Shown here in pieces: positions 1 to 9,797 of a stretch of DNA of 64,000 bases (position 1 is its first letter; every line of letters begins with the position of its first letter). The position numbers and the translations under genes were made by a program. Origin of the DNA: Moringa oleifera (Eukaryota > Streptophyta > Magnoliopsida > Brassicales > Moringaceae); the NCBI GenBank assembly GCA_021397835.1, contig JAJFZO010000566.1:9048001-9112000 (forward strand). Reading direction: 5' to 3'. The notes below the pieces were generated by a model. It was given only the letters and a program-made list of their open reading frames with translations, did not search any database and had not been told where the DNA came from.

Positions 1-1
1 C

Positions 2-2470
2 AGTGCTCGTGGTGTTAGAGGTAAAGGCAGATGGTCCCACACATTGGACACATCTGCTATAGCTTAAGTGTCATCACCTTTTGGTCAGACACGATCACCT
101 TCAGTTGATGCACCATCATTCCCAGCTCATAGAATGTCTTCCTCGGTTGATGCTTCATCGCCTCCAGTTCATATACCATCACCTGCATGTCATAGACCAT
201 CATCTTGGCCATCATCATCTGACCATACGCCATCACCCAAAGATGCTACAATTCACACATCATCAACTGAGTTGGCATGTGCAGTAGGAGACAGTACGAA
301 AAGAGTATGATAACTTATCTTTTTTGTTATGCTGCGCTTATCTCAAAATTATGTATTATGTTCTAATTCTTATATGGCATGTTTTATATTTTCAATTATT
401 TTTTACAGGTTATTGCCTACATCTAGGACATTTGCCATTATTTCTGGAATCATCAAGTCAAAATTTGATCAACCATGGACTGGATGGCATGAAATTTTGA
501 TTGACGTTCGAGATTTATGGTGGGTCGAATTTCAGGTGATATTATAACATGTTGTTCAATTTACAAAATTAATTTTCTTATAGTTATAGTTAGTTTACAT
601 GCTTAACTAACTAATTTGAGGTCAATATTGTTGTAAAAAAAAAATGTAGATGGGATTCACTTATGGATGGTGTAGTTAGACGGATATGGGGTCTAAATCT
701 TCAGAGGTTCTTCGATCGAGTCTTGCATCGATCCGAACTAAGAAGTCAAAGGGAATTTGAATGCAGCCATCCATCCGAGAAGCACTATTTGCTAAGTGGA
801 CGACGGACCCAGCCTTTCAAGCTGCATCACAGAGGAATAAAAGCAATCGATCTCTTAGTGAAGCCATCATGCATCGAAAAGGTACTATTGTCATTTTTAA
901 GCATAGAAGACAAATGGTAATTTTTTAATTTAATTAATTATTTTCATGTCATTATCATATATTTAGTTACACTTGATAGATTTTTATTTTCCATTTGTTA
1001 ACTATTAGGTTAGGGAGCTTGGGAGGGATCCTAGCATGCTAGAATTGTTTCGAAAGTTAAATCATAATGAGGAGACCAGTACATGGGCCATAGAAAGAGC
1101 TGCACGAATTTGTGTGAGTACTTAAAGTAGAATATATTTAGTTATTATGTGTTGAATGGAATAAATTGATTAATAGTTTTTTGTTTCTATTGAGGTTTTG
1201 GGTTGGTTATCAAAATAACAATTTTTGGTTTTAGCTTCTTGTATGGAGGTTGTACGTCATTCACGTTGCGTTTAAATTATTTGACAAAAAACTACCTTAT
1301 ATTGATCTAGTTGAGGCATTTTTTGTTACTTTACAAATGAATGCTTATATTTTTCTACTTATTGTTGTCATTAGGATACACTTTCTCTATCGCATTTTCT
1401 TGTCAGTTTGATTCTTGTATTTTTTAGAAGCATACCTTATGAGTATAACACCACTCCATTATTTTTATTGGTAACAAGCATTACTTTTATAGATCATATT
1501 CTTATTAAATTGCTCTAAATTAATTTTTTATTGTAGATCTCACTATATTTTATGCATATATTGTGACCTTACTATTAGTTGTATGTGGTGGTGTTAAATG
1601 CGATATGTGCTACTAGTTCATTAAATGGAACAACCACATATGCCGAGTATTTGAGTTAAATTTTCTTTTACCTTTGTTTTCAAAATTTTTTATTTGGATT
1701 CCTTTACTTTTTGTTAATAATTTTTTGCCTTGGGTTTTTAAAATTTTTTAATGCATTTTGATTAATTAATTTACTGTTTGTGATTTTATTGATACACAAG
1801 AGTTTGTTTTTCTTACTTTAATGTTTTTAAACTAATTATGTGCAGGCTGGTTATGAGAAATTGAGAGAGGATACCATCGCCTCAGGATCATCTGCTGATG
1901 ATTTCACCATCTTTTTTAAAGCTGTAGGTGAAAAGAATAAGAGAGGTAGGGCATTTAGATTTGGATCAGAGGTAGCCTTTATGAAGCATCAAACTTTGGT
2001 TCTCAATCTTCACATGCCCCATCCAGTGTTATGATGCAACAAATGATGTTTCGTTTTCAATATATTCAAGGACAATTAGATAGAGAATGTGAAGAAATGG
2101 AAGAATGACTGGCAAGAGAACGTGTAGAGATGGAAGATAAATTGCAAAGAGAATGTGCTGTGAGAGATGCAAGGGAAAAAGAGATGGAAGAACGACTACA
2201 AAAAGAACGTGATCTAATGAAACACAACAAAGAGATTTGAGAGAAAAGATGAAAAGACAAATGGAAATAAGAGATCAAAGAGAAAATAAACTTAGAAAAG
2301 AAATGGCCTTGACGAAGAAGCTTCTGAATAGACTTGTTAGACAAATGAGCTCACAACAAGGTACTTTAGGTCAGCGTGGTGCTTTTTCTAGTCTAGTTGA
2401 TGATGATGGCACTGTTCATGATGATGATGATAGTGATGGTGACGGCATTAATCTTATAAAGGATGATTAG
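2..2470 (+). pseudogene. Transposase_24 / TNPA-like protein of CACTA element (degenerate, multi-exon)
   Basis: This is a decayed accessory transposase gene of the Ptta/En/Spm type, whose intact relatives bind element ends. A Pro/Ser/His-rich leader (2-302, stop at 65-67) is followed by an exon at about 409-534 (GIIKSKFDQPWTGWHEI), an exon from about 649 (VVRRIWGLNLQRF), then after a frameshift and a TGA at 758-760 by EALFAKWTTDPAFQAASQRN up to 918. Next come 1009-1112 (ELGRDPSMLELFRKLNH, donor GTGAGT) and 1846 onward (EKLREDTIASGSSADDFTIF). The C-terminal part (about 2036-2470) is a charged coiled coil broken by a TGA near 2107 and ends in an Asp-rich tail. This block order is the Transposase_24 pattern. 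At least two stops and one frameshift make it non-functional. Confidence 0.85.
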
Positions 2471-2764
2471 ATTTTTTAAAAAAAATTTCATTAATCAGTA
2501 TGATTGAATATTTAATCTAAGCATATTGTGTATTTAACATTATATATGATAATTTCACTGTTACTGTGACTTTTATATGCTTTCATTTGTTTTGTTAATT
2601 TATTTTATGAAAATATGTATTTATTAATTTAACTAATTTATAAAAATATGTATTTATTTATTTTTGTGAATTGCATTGAATATATATTTTGATATGAATT
2701 AAACAAAATAAAAAATTATTTATTTGATTATTAAATAAAATAAAATTCAATAAATTTATTAATT

Positions 2765-3454
2765 AAAAATTTTGTGGCAAAGAAAATATTGTCACGGATT
2801 TTCTTTCGTTGCAATAATGGATCAATTGCCACCACATTTCTTCCGTGGTAATAAGAGGTTAATTGTCATGGCAGATATTTCGTGGCAAAAGTAATATCTT
2901 CCGTGGCAAAAGTAACCTATTGCCACAAAATCAATTATCAACCAAAGATATGGATTGCCATGAAAATAATTCCGTGGCAAAAGATATAGATCATCACGAA
3001 AACTATTTCCTGCCTAATTATATAAATTTTCACAGAATATTAGTCACAGAATATGTTTCGTGGCAAAAAAAAACAGCTGTCATGAAAAATCCACCGTGAG
3101 AAAAGATTTTATTACCACGGAATTTCTTTTGTATCAACAAGAGACTAATTCCCACGAAATATTTTTGTGGCAAAAATAAATTAATTGCTATGAAATTTTT
3201 TCGTGATAATTTTTATTTTCATTTATTAATTAAAAAATTTAGTAACATAATATTAAATATTTCTAACAAGCATTTCGAATGTCATTGGAAAATTACCACA
3301 GTAGTAAATTCTGTGAAAAAATTAACATTCTGATGAACATAATTTTTACAAAAATTGTTCCATAAGAATTTCCTTGAAAAATACAGATTCTCACAAAAAT
3401 TCTTCATTTTTCCACAATATTTTTCCGTGAAAAAATGGTAAATTTCTTGTAGTG
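2765..3454 (+). repeat. CACTA subterminal repeat array and right TIR (family III)
   Basis: Many degenerate copies of a 10-13-base motif around CCGTGGCAA occur in both orientations (for example TTCCGTGGCAAAA near 2909 and 2970, and its complement near 2931), and the array ends at the TIR at 3454. Such arrays are the usual binding sites for the element's TNPA-type protein. Spacing is irregular and the motif decays toward the TIR. Confidence 0.8.
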
Positions 3455-3729
3455 TCTTAATTAATTAATTTTTCATTAGTTATATATTATTTATTTAATT
3501 ATATTCTAACTAATCATTTGTTATTTAGCTAATTAATTAATTGTATGCTAATTTAATTAAATATATATTAATTATAAATGTCAATTAATTCATTAAAATT
3601 TTGGTTACATGTAATTTATACATAAATGTCTAATATAATTGTGCATGTATGTGTTTGAAATTTTTATTGGTTTATTATTGTTTGGTTACATCATATTTAT
3701 GTTTTTTTATTCATTTTATTATTTGAGTA

Positions 3730-4590
3730 AACTTTATATAAATTTAGTTGTACTTGGCTTGGAGAAGTATTTTGTATTTGCGGATTAATCTATCATATGA
3801 GATGTTTATAAGTATAAACACCCAAGTCTGTCACCTTGCCAATAGAATGATAGATCCATATAACAGAAGAATAGTGATATTTTTGGATAACTTGAGGTAA
3901 GTCTTAATATTATTTAAAATTATTAATAGTTTAATTTGTTCACAATTTTTTTTACATTTATTTTTGATAATGTAGACATCATTGAATGTTGATGGTTGTC
4001 GAACCTCGTACTTTTGTGTACAACATTTTTGATCCTTTGAACCATAGTTCTCATCAAGAAGTAGATCAACTTATGTCCACATAAGTGAAAATATTTTAAT
4101 TTATATTAGTATGTATTATTTTTTACTCTTAAAATTATTAATAATTTTCTATTGACAGCTCTTTTAAATTGTTCCAAGTTATCAATGAATCAAGTGGTAG
4201 GTGCAATCCTAGGAGTATTTCTGCTAAGTTATGTATATTTAAACCAATATATAATGTTAGTTTTATTTAGTTTATAAAATATAATAATTAAAAATGTTTA
4301 ATATAATGTCCCCATTAACCTTCAAATACTGAGTGTGGATCTTATGTTACAAAATTTTTAAGGGATATCATTGACAAATGGGACAAAAATATCCCATATA
4401 TGAAAATAATAAGTTTTTAAGCATTTGCTTATGTAATTACTTTAGTAATTGATGTGCTTACTAGAAGTTTTAATTGAACTAACTATTTTTTTTATAAATG
4501 CGGTTAGTGAATATAGATACTTACACTGAGTTAGATACTGACAAAGTTAGAAAGGATGTTGAATAGTTTCTTTAGAGTGCCATATTAAAA
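3730..4590 (+). pseudogene. Ulp1-like cysteine protease C-terminal domain, dead (left copy)
   Basis: This is a remnant of a Ulp1/SENP-type (C48) protease domain carried by a CACTA element; in intact relatives it cleaves SUMO or SUMO-like tags. Exon pieces are visible: CHLANRMIDPYNRRIVIF near 3830-3890, then after an intron a catalytic-His block at 3980 (His followed by TGA where Trp is expected), VVEPRTFVYNIFDPLNH, and the Gln/Cys block near 4310-4345. There the catalytic Gln codon has become TAA while the ECG(S)Y Cys context remains. Several further stops are present. It is homologous to the remnants at 35800, 43395 and 56800. Confidence 0.75.
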
Positions 4591-4974
4591 AGTTAAACTT
4601 TGAAGATTTTTGTAGCCATGAACCTTATTGAATTTACATAGTTGCATTTTTAGGATTGCGTATGATAATGTGTATTGTACATATGGAGTTCAGTTATGAC
4701 ATCAAGTTTTTTTCTTCATCCTTCATTACTTTTTGAATTGGATTATGTTGACGTGTTTTCAAACATGAAAGAAGTAATGATGGTTTGAGTGAGAATAGCA
4801 TTGAAGAGTATTGAAAGAAAAAGTTGTCTCATTAAAGTGTTAGTTTTGAATTGTGTTAACGTATACAAGATAAAGATATGTGGTTGATGTGGAAGAGATG
4901 AAGAATTTTATATATGCAGGTTTTGGATAATTTGTATGTAAGAATTTTATATATATCAAAATTATTAAAAAAAA

Positions 4975-5340
4975 TTCTTTTAATGGACTGTTTATTAAAA
5001 ACTAACATTAAAGGTATTATCTTTTAATGACAGTTCTATTAGAACTGTCATTAAAGTCCTCACCCTTTAATGACAGTTCTTTTAAAATTAAAGGGAAGGT
5101 CTTTAATGACAGTTTTAAAAGAACTATCATTAAAGGCCCTCTTTTTTTAATGACAGTTCTGTTAAAATAATCCTTAAAAACTCCCCCTTTAATGCCAATT
5201 TTAAAAGAACTGTCATTAAAAGGGAGCATTGAAAGGGAGTTTTAATAACAGTTTTCAAGAAATGTCGTTAATTAAAACTCTCCCTTCTTTGTTATCATTA
5301 AAGTCCTTTTTAACTATCATTAAATCTCTTATGTATAGTG
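4975..5340 (+). repeat. Subterminal hairpin repeats, family I (left copy)
   Basis: There are repeated TTTAATGACAGTT motifs paired with their complements AACTGTCATTAAA at short spacing, so each pair could form a hairpin. Pairs are seen near 5027-5060, 5075-5125, 5140-5160 and 5190-5220. The array ends at the truncated TIR at 5340. Confidence 0.8.
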
Positions 5341-5427
5341 ATCGAAAAATAAAAAAATAAAAAATAAAAAAAACTTTGGTCGGTGAAGATTGCTTCTAGT
5401 GATCGAAAAATAAAAAAATAAAAAACC
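5337..5427 (+). repeat. Duplicated AT-rich segment at CACTA/NUMT junction
   Basis: The string AGTGATCGAAAAATAAAAAA occurs at 5337 and again at 5397, bracketing GGTCGGTGAAGATTGCTTCT. In the right copy the corresponding place (45026-45170) has one occurrence and about 100 bases of unrelated sequence instead. This is a local templated duplication plus deletion specific to the left copy. Confidence 0.7.
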
Positions 5428-5933
5428 ATTACTTTATTTTCAACACTTCGGATAGGCGAAAGGATCTATGTCCATCCCCAACTTTCTTCCAATCCTCATC
5501 GACAAATTTAGGTTTTCTTTATTGGGAGTCATCAAAGGAGAATAGGCATACGTTGGTTCAATAAGCTAAGGAAAAAGAAAGAACCACCACTTGGTTTTGA
5601 CACTCAAGCGAGCCACCCTGTCAAACATCGATGCAAAGGTTAGATTTCACCACCTTTATCACCTAACTAGTCCTATTTAATCTAAAAAATCCAACTTAAA
5701 AACTATATCTCCCTAAAAAAACACTCTACCTCAAAGCCTCTTCCATATGTTAGGCAACCTTGGATGCCCCCACTCCTAACAAGTTGCTGGTCAAGATCGT
5801 GAAACTAGCGCTCAAAAAGTAAGTAAGGTAGTCTTTCTTTCGTCATAATGATAATCATTCTTATTAGATGAAGGTCAACCAGTCTGAGGCCGCGATTAGT
5901 AATGGCATAACTAAAAGAAAGGTAAGGGTGACA

Positions 5934-6060
5934 AGGTTATGCACTAGGTAGTGCAGCACATCTCTTTCGAGTACAATGGCGATGCAGAGGGCTAAGTCAG
6001 CCGACCAACAGAATAGGTCAGGTTTAGGCCAGCTATAGGTTTGAATCCTATCGCCTTTCT
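5934..6060 (+). pseudogene. tRNA-Pro-like mitochondrial remnant with internal insertion (tentative)
   Basis: The 5' half (about 5934-5980, with GCACATCTCTTTCGAGTACA) and the 3' half (GGTTTGAATCCTATCGCCTT near 6037) resemble, from memory, the two arms of plant mitochondrial trnP-UGG. About 50 foreign bases separate them. The anticodon region is mutated. The same arrangement occurs at about 45685-45810. It could instead be a chance T-arm-like match upstream of ccmFN. Confidence 0.3.
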
Positions 6061-6126
6061 TATGGACCATCTTGTGGTTTTCAGATGATAGGAATAACGA
6101 AGCAAAATTTTGGAAATGAGCACGAA

Positions 6127-7851
6127 ATGTCAATATATGAATTATCTTATTATTCATTATTTTTGGGTCTTTTCGTTATATTCTCTTGTAACAAGAAAGA
6201 ACCACCAGTGTTAAGTGTAGAACCTGCATTTTAGTGCTTTTTTTTTTGGCCTTGGTCTTCTATTCTGTCATATTCCTAATAACTTATCCAATCACAGCGT
6301 ATTAATCACTAATGCACCTTTCTTTTATCAAATCTCAGGGACACGGTCCAATCATGAAGATAGTATTTTATTATGGTGTAAGATCCCAAATTTTTATGAA
6401 TTTTTTCTTTGTTATCGGGGTCAACCCCTAAGGCATAATGTCTTAAAACAAAAAGGCCATAGAGAAACTTTTTTTTTTTTTTAAATTTTTATCTTAAACT
6501 TTGTAAAGAATTCCATTCTCTCACTCTCATTCGTTGTGAGTAAAAAAGTAGGGTTGCACCCTAGTTGTACACTCCGTTCGTTCTATAAACCATTGTTGAT
6601 TTTGAACTTTGTTAGTGAAGGAATCGAACTTTTGATAGACCAACCCTTTTCTGTGTGTCGCTTTACCCTAAAAAGAAAATGAACTTTTTTCCTCGAGACG
6701 CTACGTGCTCTCGTGGTTCACAAAAAGGAAAAAAAACTTATCCATTGTTGCAGCTACCATGAAATGATAAAGAGAGAGCTTCGTCTATCGATGAACAGCG
6801 AATTGATGAAGCTCTTGGCGTTGTTTTGTTTTTCTCTCCTTTCCTATCAGCGAGTTTCGACCCTTTGTTATAAATTTCTTCCCTTGTACTAAACTAGTTG
6901 CATAATCAAATCCTATTTCACAGGATCCTATATCAGCCATACATCCTCATTACATTTATGCCGGGGATGTCACCATTGTTATGAGCTTTGGCTTATAGAG
7001 ATCAAAAATGATGAATGGGATTATGGCACTTTACTTATCGCCATTACGAAAGGATGCAGTCAAAAAGAAAGCAACATTGCTCCATTCTACTGGATATATC
7101 GGATCCCATATAACAAGCGAGCTTTTAACCTTTACCCTACTCTATGGTTACAAAACAATAAAAGCCCACTCATGTTGCTTCGGTGCCATTTTTTTGCCTT
7201 TTTTTTGGCTTTGGACAAAAGTACTAGTGGACACATAGAGGGAGTAGATGAAGCGTGTCATTCATAATTAATAGAAAAATACTACTATTTTGCCTCTTTG
7301 TTGGACTGTGAGCGCGAATATAGTGGTTTCTCACCAGGACTAGGAACCAATTCGAATTTTGATCTTGACATGTTAGTGGTTTTTAACCATAGGCACCTTG
7401 TCAGGAATTTAGTGGGCTCATCAGGAATTAGGTTGGGGTGGCTAGTGCTTCCTAAATATCGTAAAAAATGCTTCTTTTATGCCTCGAGTAGTAGCCACAG
7501 CTCGTATTCATTCAGTAATTCTACCCCTTCTTTATTGTTGGACTTCAGTTTCCTAATATTGTAACTTTTCCATGTTGTGTCTTAGGAAACTTTTCGATAA
7601 GGTCTGGATTGCTAGCTCCTGTTCAAAAGTTCTTTTTATGGCAGTTCTTCCTTCTAATGACCAACATATCTATGATTCTTTTCTCCTAGATGAAGTAATA
7701 AGCATCAGTTCGTAGAACCTATAAAAAGGTGATGCTTGTGACACGATGTACTCTTGTACGCCAACATCACTCGGCTCGCACGAAACCCCACCTCGTTATG
7801 TTATGAAAAAATTAAACTTGTTGTTAGGCTGGTTATTCAAAGTCAGCAATT
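6127..7851 (+). pseudogene. ccmFN: Mitochondrial ccmFN (cytochrome c maturation) pseudogene, left copy
   Basis: ccmFN encodes the N-terminal part of a plant mitochondrial membrane protein for heme attachment to cytochrome c. The start ATG at 6127 gives MSIYELSYYSLFLGLFV, close to the canonical start. Later blocks in shifting frames match along the gene: NLSNHSVLITNAPF (about 6280), FYQISGTRSNHEDSILLW (about 6325), MMNGIMALYLSPLRKDA (7008), PIRILILTC (about 7345), ASFMPRVVATARIHS (about 7470), and the C-terminal RYVMKKLNLLLGWLF (about 7795). The length matches the roughly 570-residue gene. Numerous stops and frameshifts, plus a 24-base deletion near 7630 that the other copy lacks, show decay in a nuclear setting. 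Confidence 0.87.
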
Positions 7852-9760
7852 AGCTGGTAAATTTCATCCTGTAAGTAGAAGAAGATCGCTTTAACGGTAT
7901 GGCGTGGCTGAATGTAAAGCGATCCACCCCTGTAGCCTTTGATCAGTAAATTATTTAGAACTTTGGAAAATGGTTAAGGTAACTTGCTTCCAAGGCATTG
8001 ACTAGATGCGCATGTAGTCAAAATAGTTGGCTCATCGCTATTTTGTCTTTAAAATAAGGCCTATGAGGTCTTTATTTGAAGACAGAACAATGTTAAAAGT
8101 TCTGAGGCATACGAAAGCTAGCGGTTTGGGGGAAATACCGATTTATCAATAATATAGAGTAAACAAGTTTGATTGAAAAACTAAAATATAAAGGCAAGCA
8201 ACAACATAAAGTGCCTTAACCTACTCGTTGAGGACATAAGGATTGACATGTGTTGAGATAGCAACCCAAGCTAGCTAAGCCTTTGATTTTCATTTGAGTC
8301 AAAAAAAGACTTTCAAGAATGTGTAAACTGACTTTGTCTTTCAATTTCTACTACTAGTGAATTAAAGGGGCAATAGATGCTCCAAGTTTGAACTGAACAA
8401 TGAAAGTAAGATGGTCAAGGGTAAACCTAAAAGGGCATGATGAGTCAAATGTCAAAGTCACAAATGTGTTTGATGAAGAAAGACATTAGCATAATCAGCC
8501 ACTGAAATCTGTTCCATAGGGAGTAGTATCAAAGGTGTATTAAGGGGGACACCTTTTACACATGGACCAATTGCTTTCATACTTGGAGAAAGATCATGGC
8601 CAGGTTCTCGTCTTGATATGATCATGCAGTAGTGGTCAGGGCCTCTGCAGAGCATGAAATAAAACTTACTGGAGCGAGCCACTTCGATCGATGTAGTTGC
8701 GAGTCTTAGGTGGCCTGGTAAATGCTTAAAGGATAAGATCTTAGAATGAGAATTCGACCATACCTGAGGGAGTGAGCCTTATAGTAAAAAAGGAAGGCAA
8801 GAAAGACTGATCTAGGGAAGGTATACTGGGCGAGGTGGCTAGCTTTATCCAACTGGGTATTGGCCTAGCTTTCGTGCCTTCTTCTTAGTCTTCGGCTTTC
8901 ACTAGATTCACTACTTTAAGTGAAGGAACTCGAAAGGAAGAATCTGACATTGAAGGCTTGAGGGAAAAAAAGAAATGGTGCCATCGATTTAGCTATTGGA
9001 GTATGGGCATTAGGACATTAAGACTTAAGGCATGGCATTAGATAAGGAAACACTCTTTTGAATAAATCCAAAGAAGAAGCTACAATTTCCATGCTTTTAA
9101 TGGCCAAAAAGAAGAAGAGGAGCTCATCCCCGGTTATATGATTTAAGGTTAAGAGTTTCATTATTAGCAAGATCCCCAGCTATTGAATTTGTTGTCATCG
9201 ATAGGGCTACTTCTCCTTTCAAAATGGGAAGAATAGTTTAGTCAAAGTAGGCTAAATCGATGGCTTTTTCTTCATGTCTTGGGAAAAGGGCAGTAAGATT
9301 AGAAAAAGGCCTAATTGTTATTGAAAGAATAGAGGTTATTTCAACTCTTAAAATAAGGAGAGAAGGGCTTAGTGCCCAATAAGTGCTGACAGAATGCTTT
9401 TTGAGACTTATCCAACTCAGTGGAAATTTCTTTAAGTAAGATCCCACATCCGGGAGTTAGGTTCTGATCTTATTTTCACTCCTCTAAAGGAAAGAGGCCA
9501 CCAAACCAAAAAGGAGGTCTTTGCTTGCTTTTCATGTTAGAGATACTAGTCTTTTTGTAATAACTACTCTGTAAATGTTTTTAGGAATAAATAAAGAATA
9601 TGCTCTTTCATTAGCTCTTTTGGCTATTTGCTTGCGATAAAGAAAGAGTGAATTGACTTGGGCTTAGTAGTTTGGCTAAGCTGGAAAGAAAGATTTAGAT
9701 CCTCTTTGGGATGAAATGCGATAATGTCTTAATCAAACTAGGCACAAGGTCAATGATATA

Positions 9761-9797
9761 GCTCAAGGCTCAAGGCTCAAGGCTCAAGGCTCAAGGC
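9761..9797 (+). repeat. (CTCAAGG)n minisatellite
   Basis: About five perfect tandem copies of a 7-base unit are present. The homologous site at about 49540 in the right copy has only about three, one mutated, so the array changed length after the duplication. Confidence 0.9.

Larger units (their letters stand above)
1..3454 (+). mobile_element. CACTA (En/Spm) element, right part; left end outside window
   Basis: The right terminus at 3454 reads, on the reverse strand, CACTACAAGAAATTTACCAT, a classic CACTA terminal inverted repeat. Inside it lies a block of short direct and inverted subterminal repeats, and further in a decayed Transposase_24 gene. The three bases after the end (TCT, 3455-3457) are the candidate target-site duplication, but the left copy is off the window. 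The flank at 3458 continues the AT-rich sequence found at about 43140, where no such element is present, so this element inserted into the left copy of a duplicated block. The subterminal motif CCGTGGCAA differs from all other CACTA elements in the window. Confidence 0.88.
3458..5340 (+). mobile_element. Family-I CACTA right-end remnant with Ulp1 domain (left copy)
   Basis: This stretch is collinear with 43138-45032 and contains the same AT-rich lead-in, Ulp1 remnant and subterminal hairpins. The right end reads CACTATACATAAGAGATTT on the reverse strand; the other copy reads CACTACTATAAATAAGAG, so a few end bases have been lost here. The left part is missing because the element ending at 3454 inserted into it. 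Mitochondrial-like DNA follows immediately, as in the other copy. Confidence 0.75.

Noticed and set aside
2066..2344. Minus-strand frame rich in Ser/Phe opposite the coiled-coil tail
   Set aside because: It is the antisense shadow of the Glu/Lys/Arg coiled coil of the Transposase_24 pseudogene.
4975..5340. Regularly spaced repeats that could suggest a CRISPR array
   Set aside because: Repeats alternate in orientation, have irregular spacing and end at a CACTA terminus in a plant nuclear context.
8625..8640. GCAGTAGTGG resembling a CACTA right end
   Set aside because: No subterminal repeats beside it and the right NUMT copy (about 48396) has a different base here; chance match in NUMT DNA.
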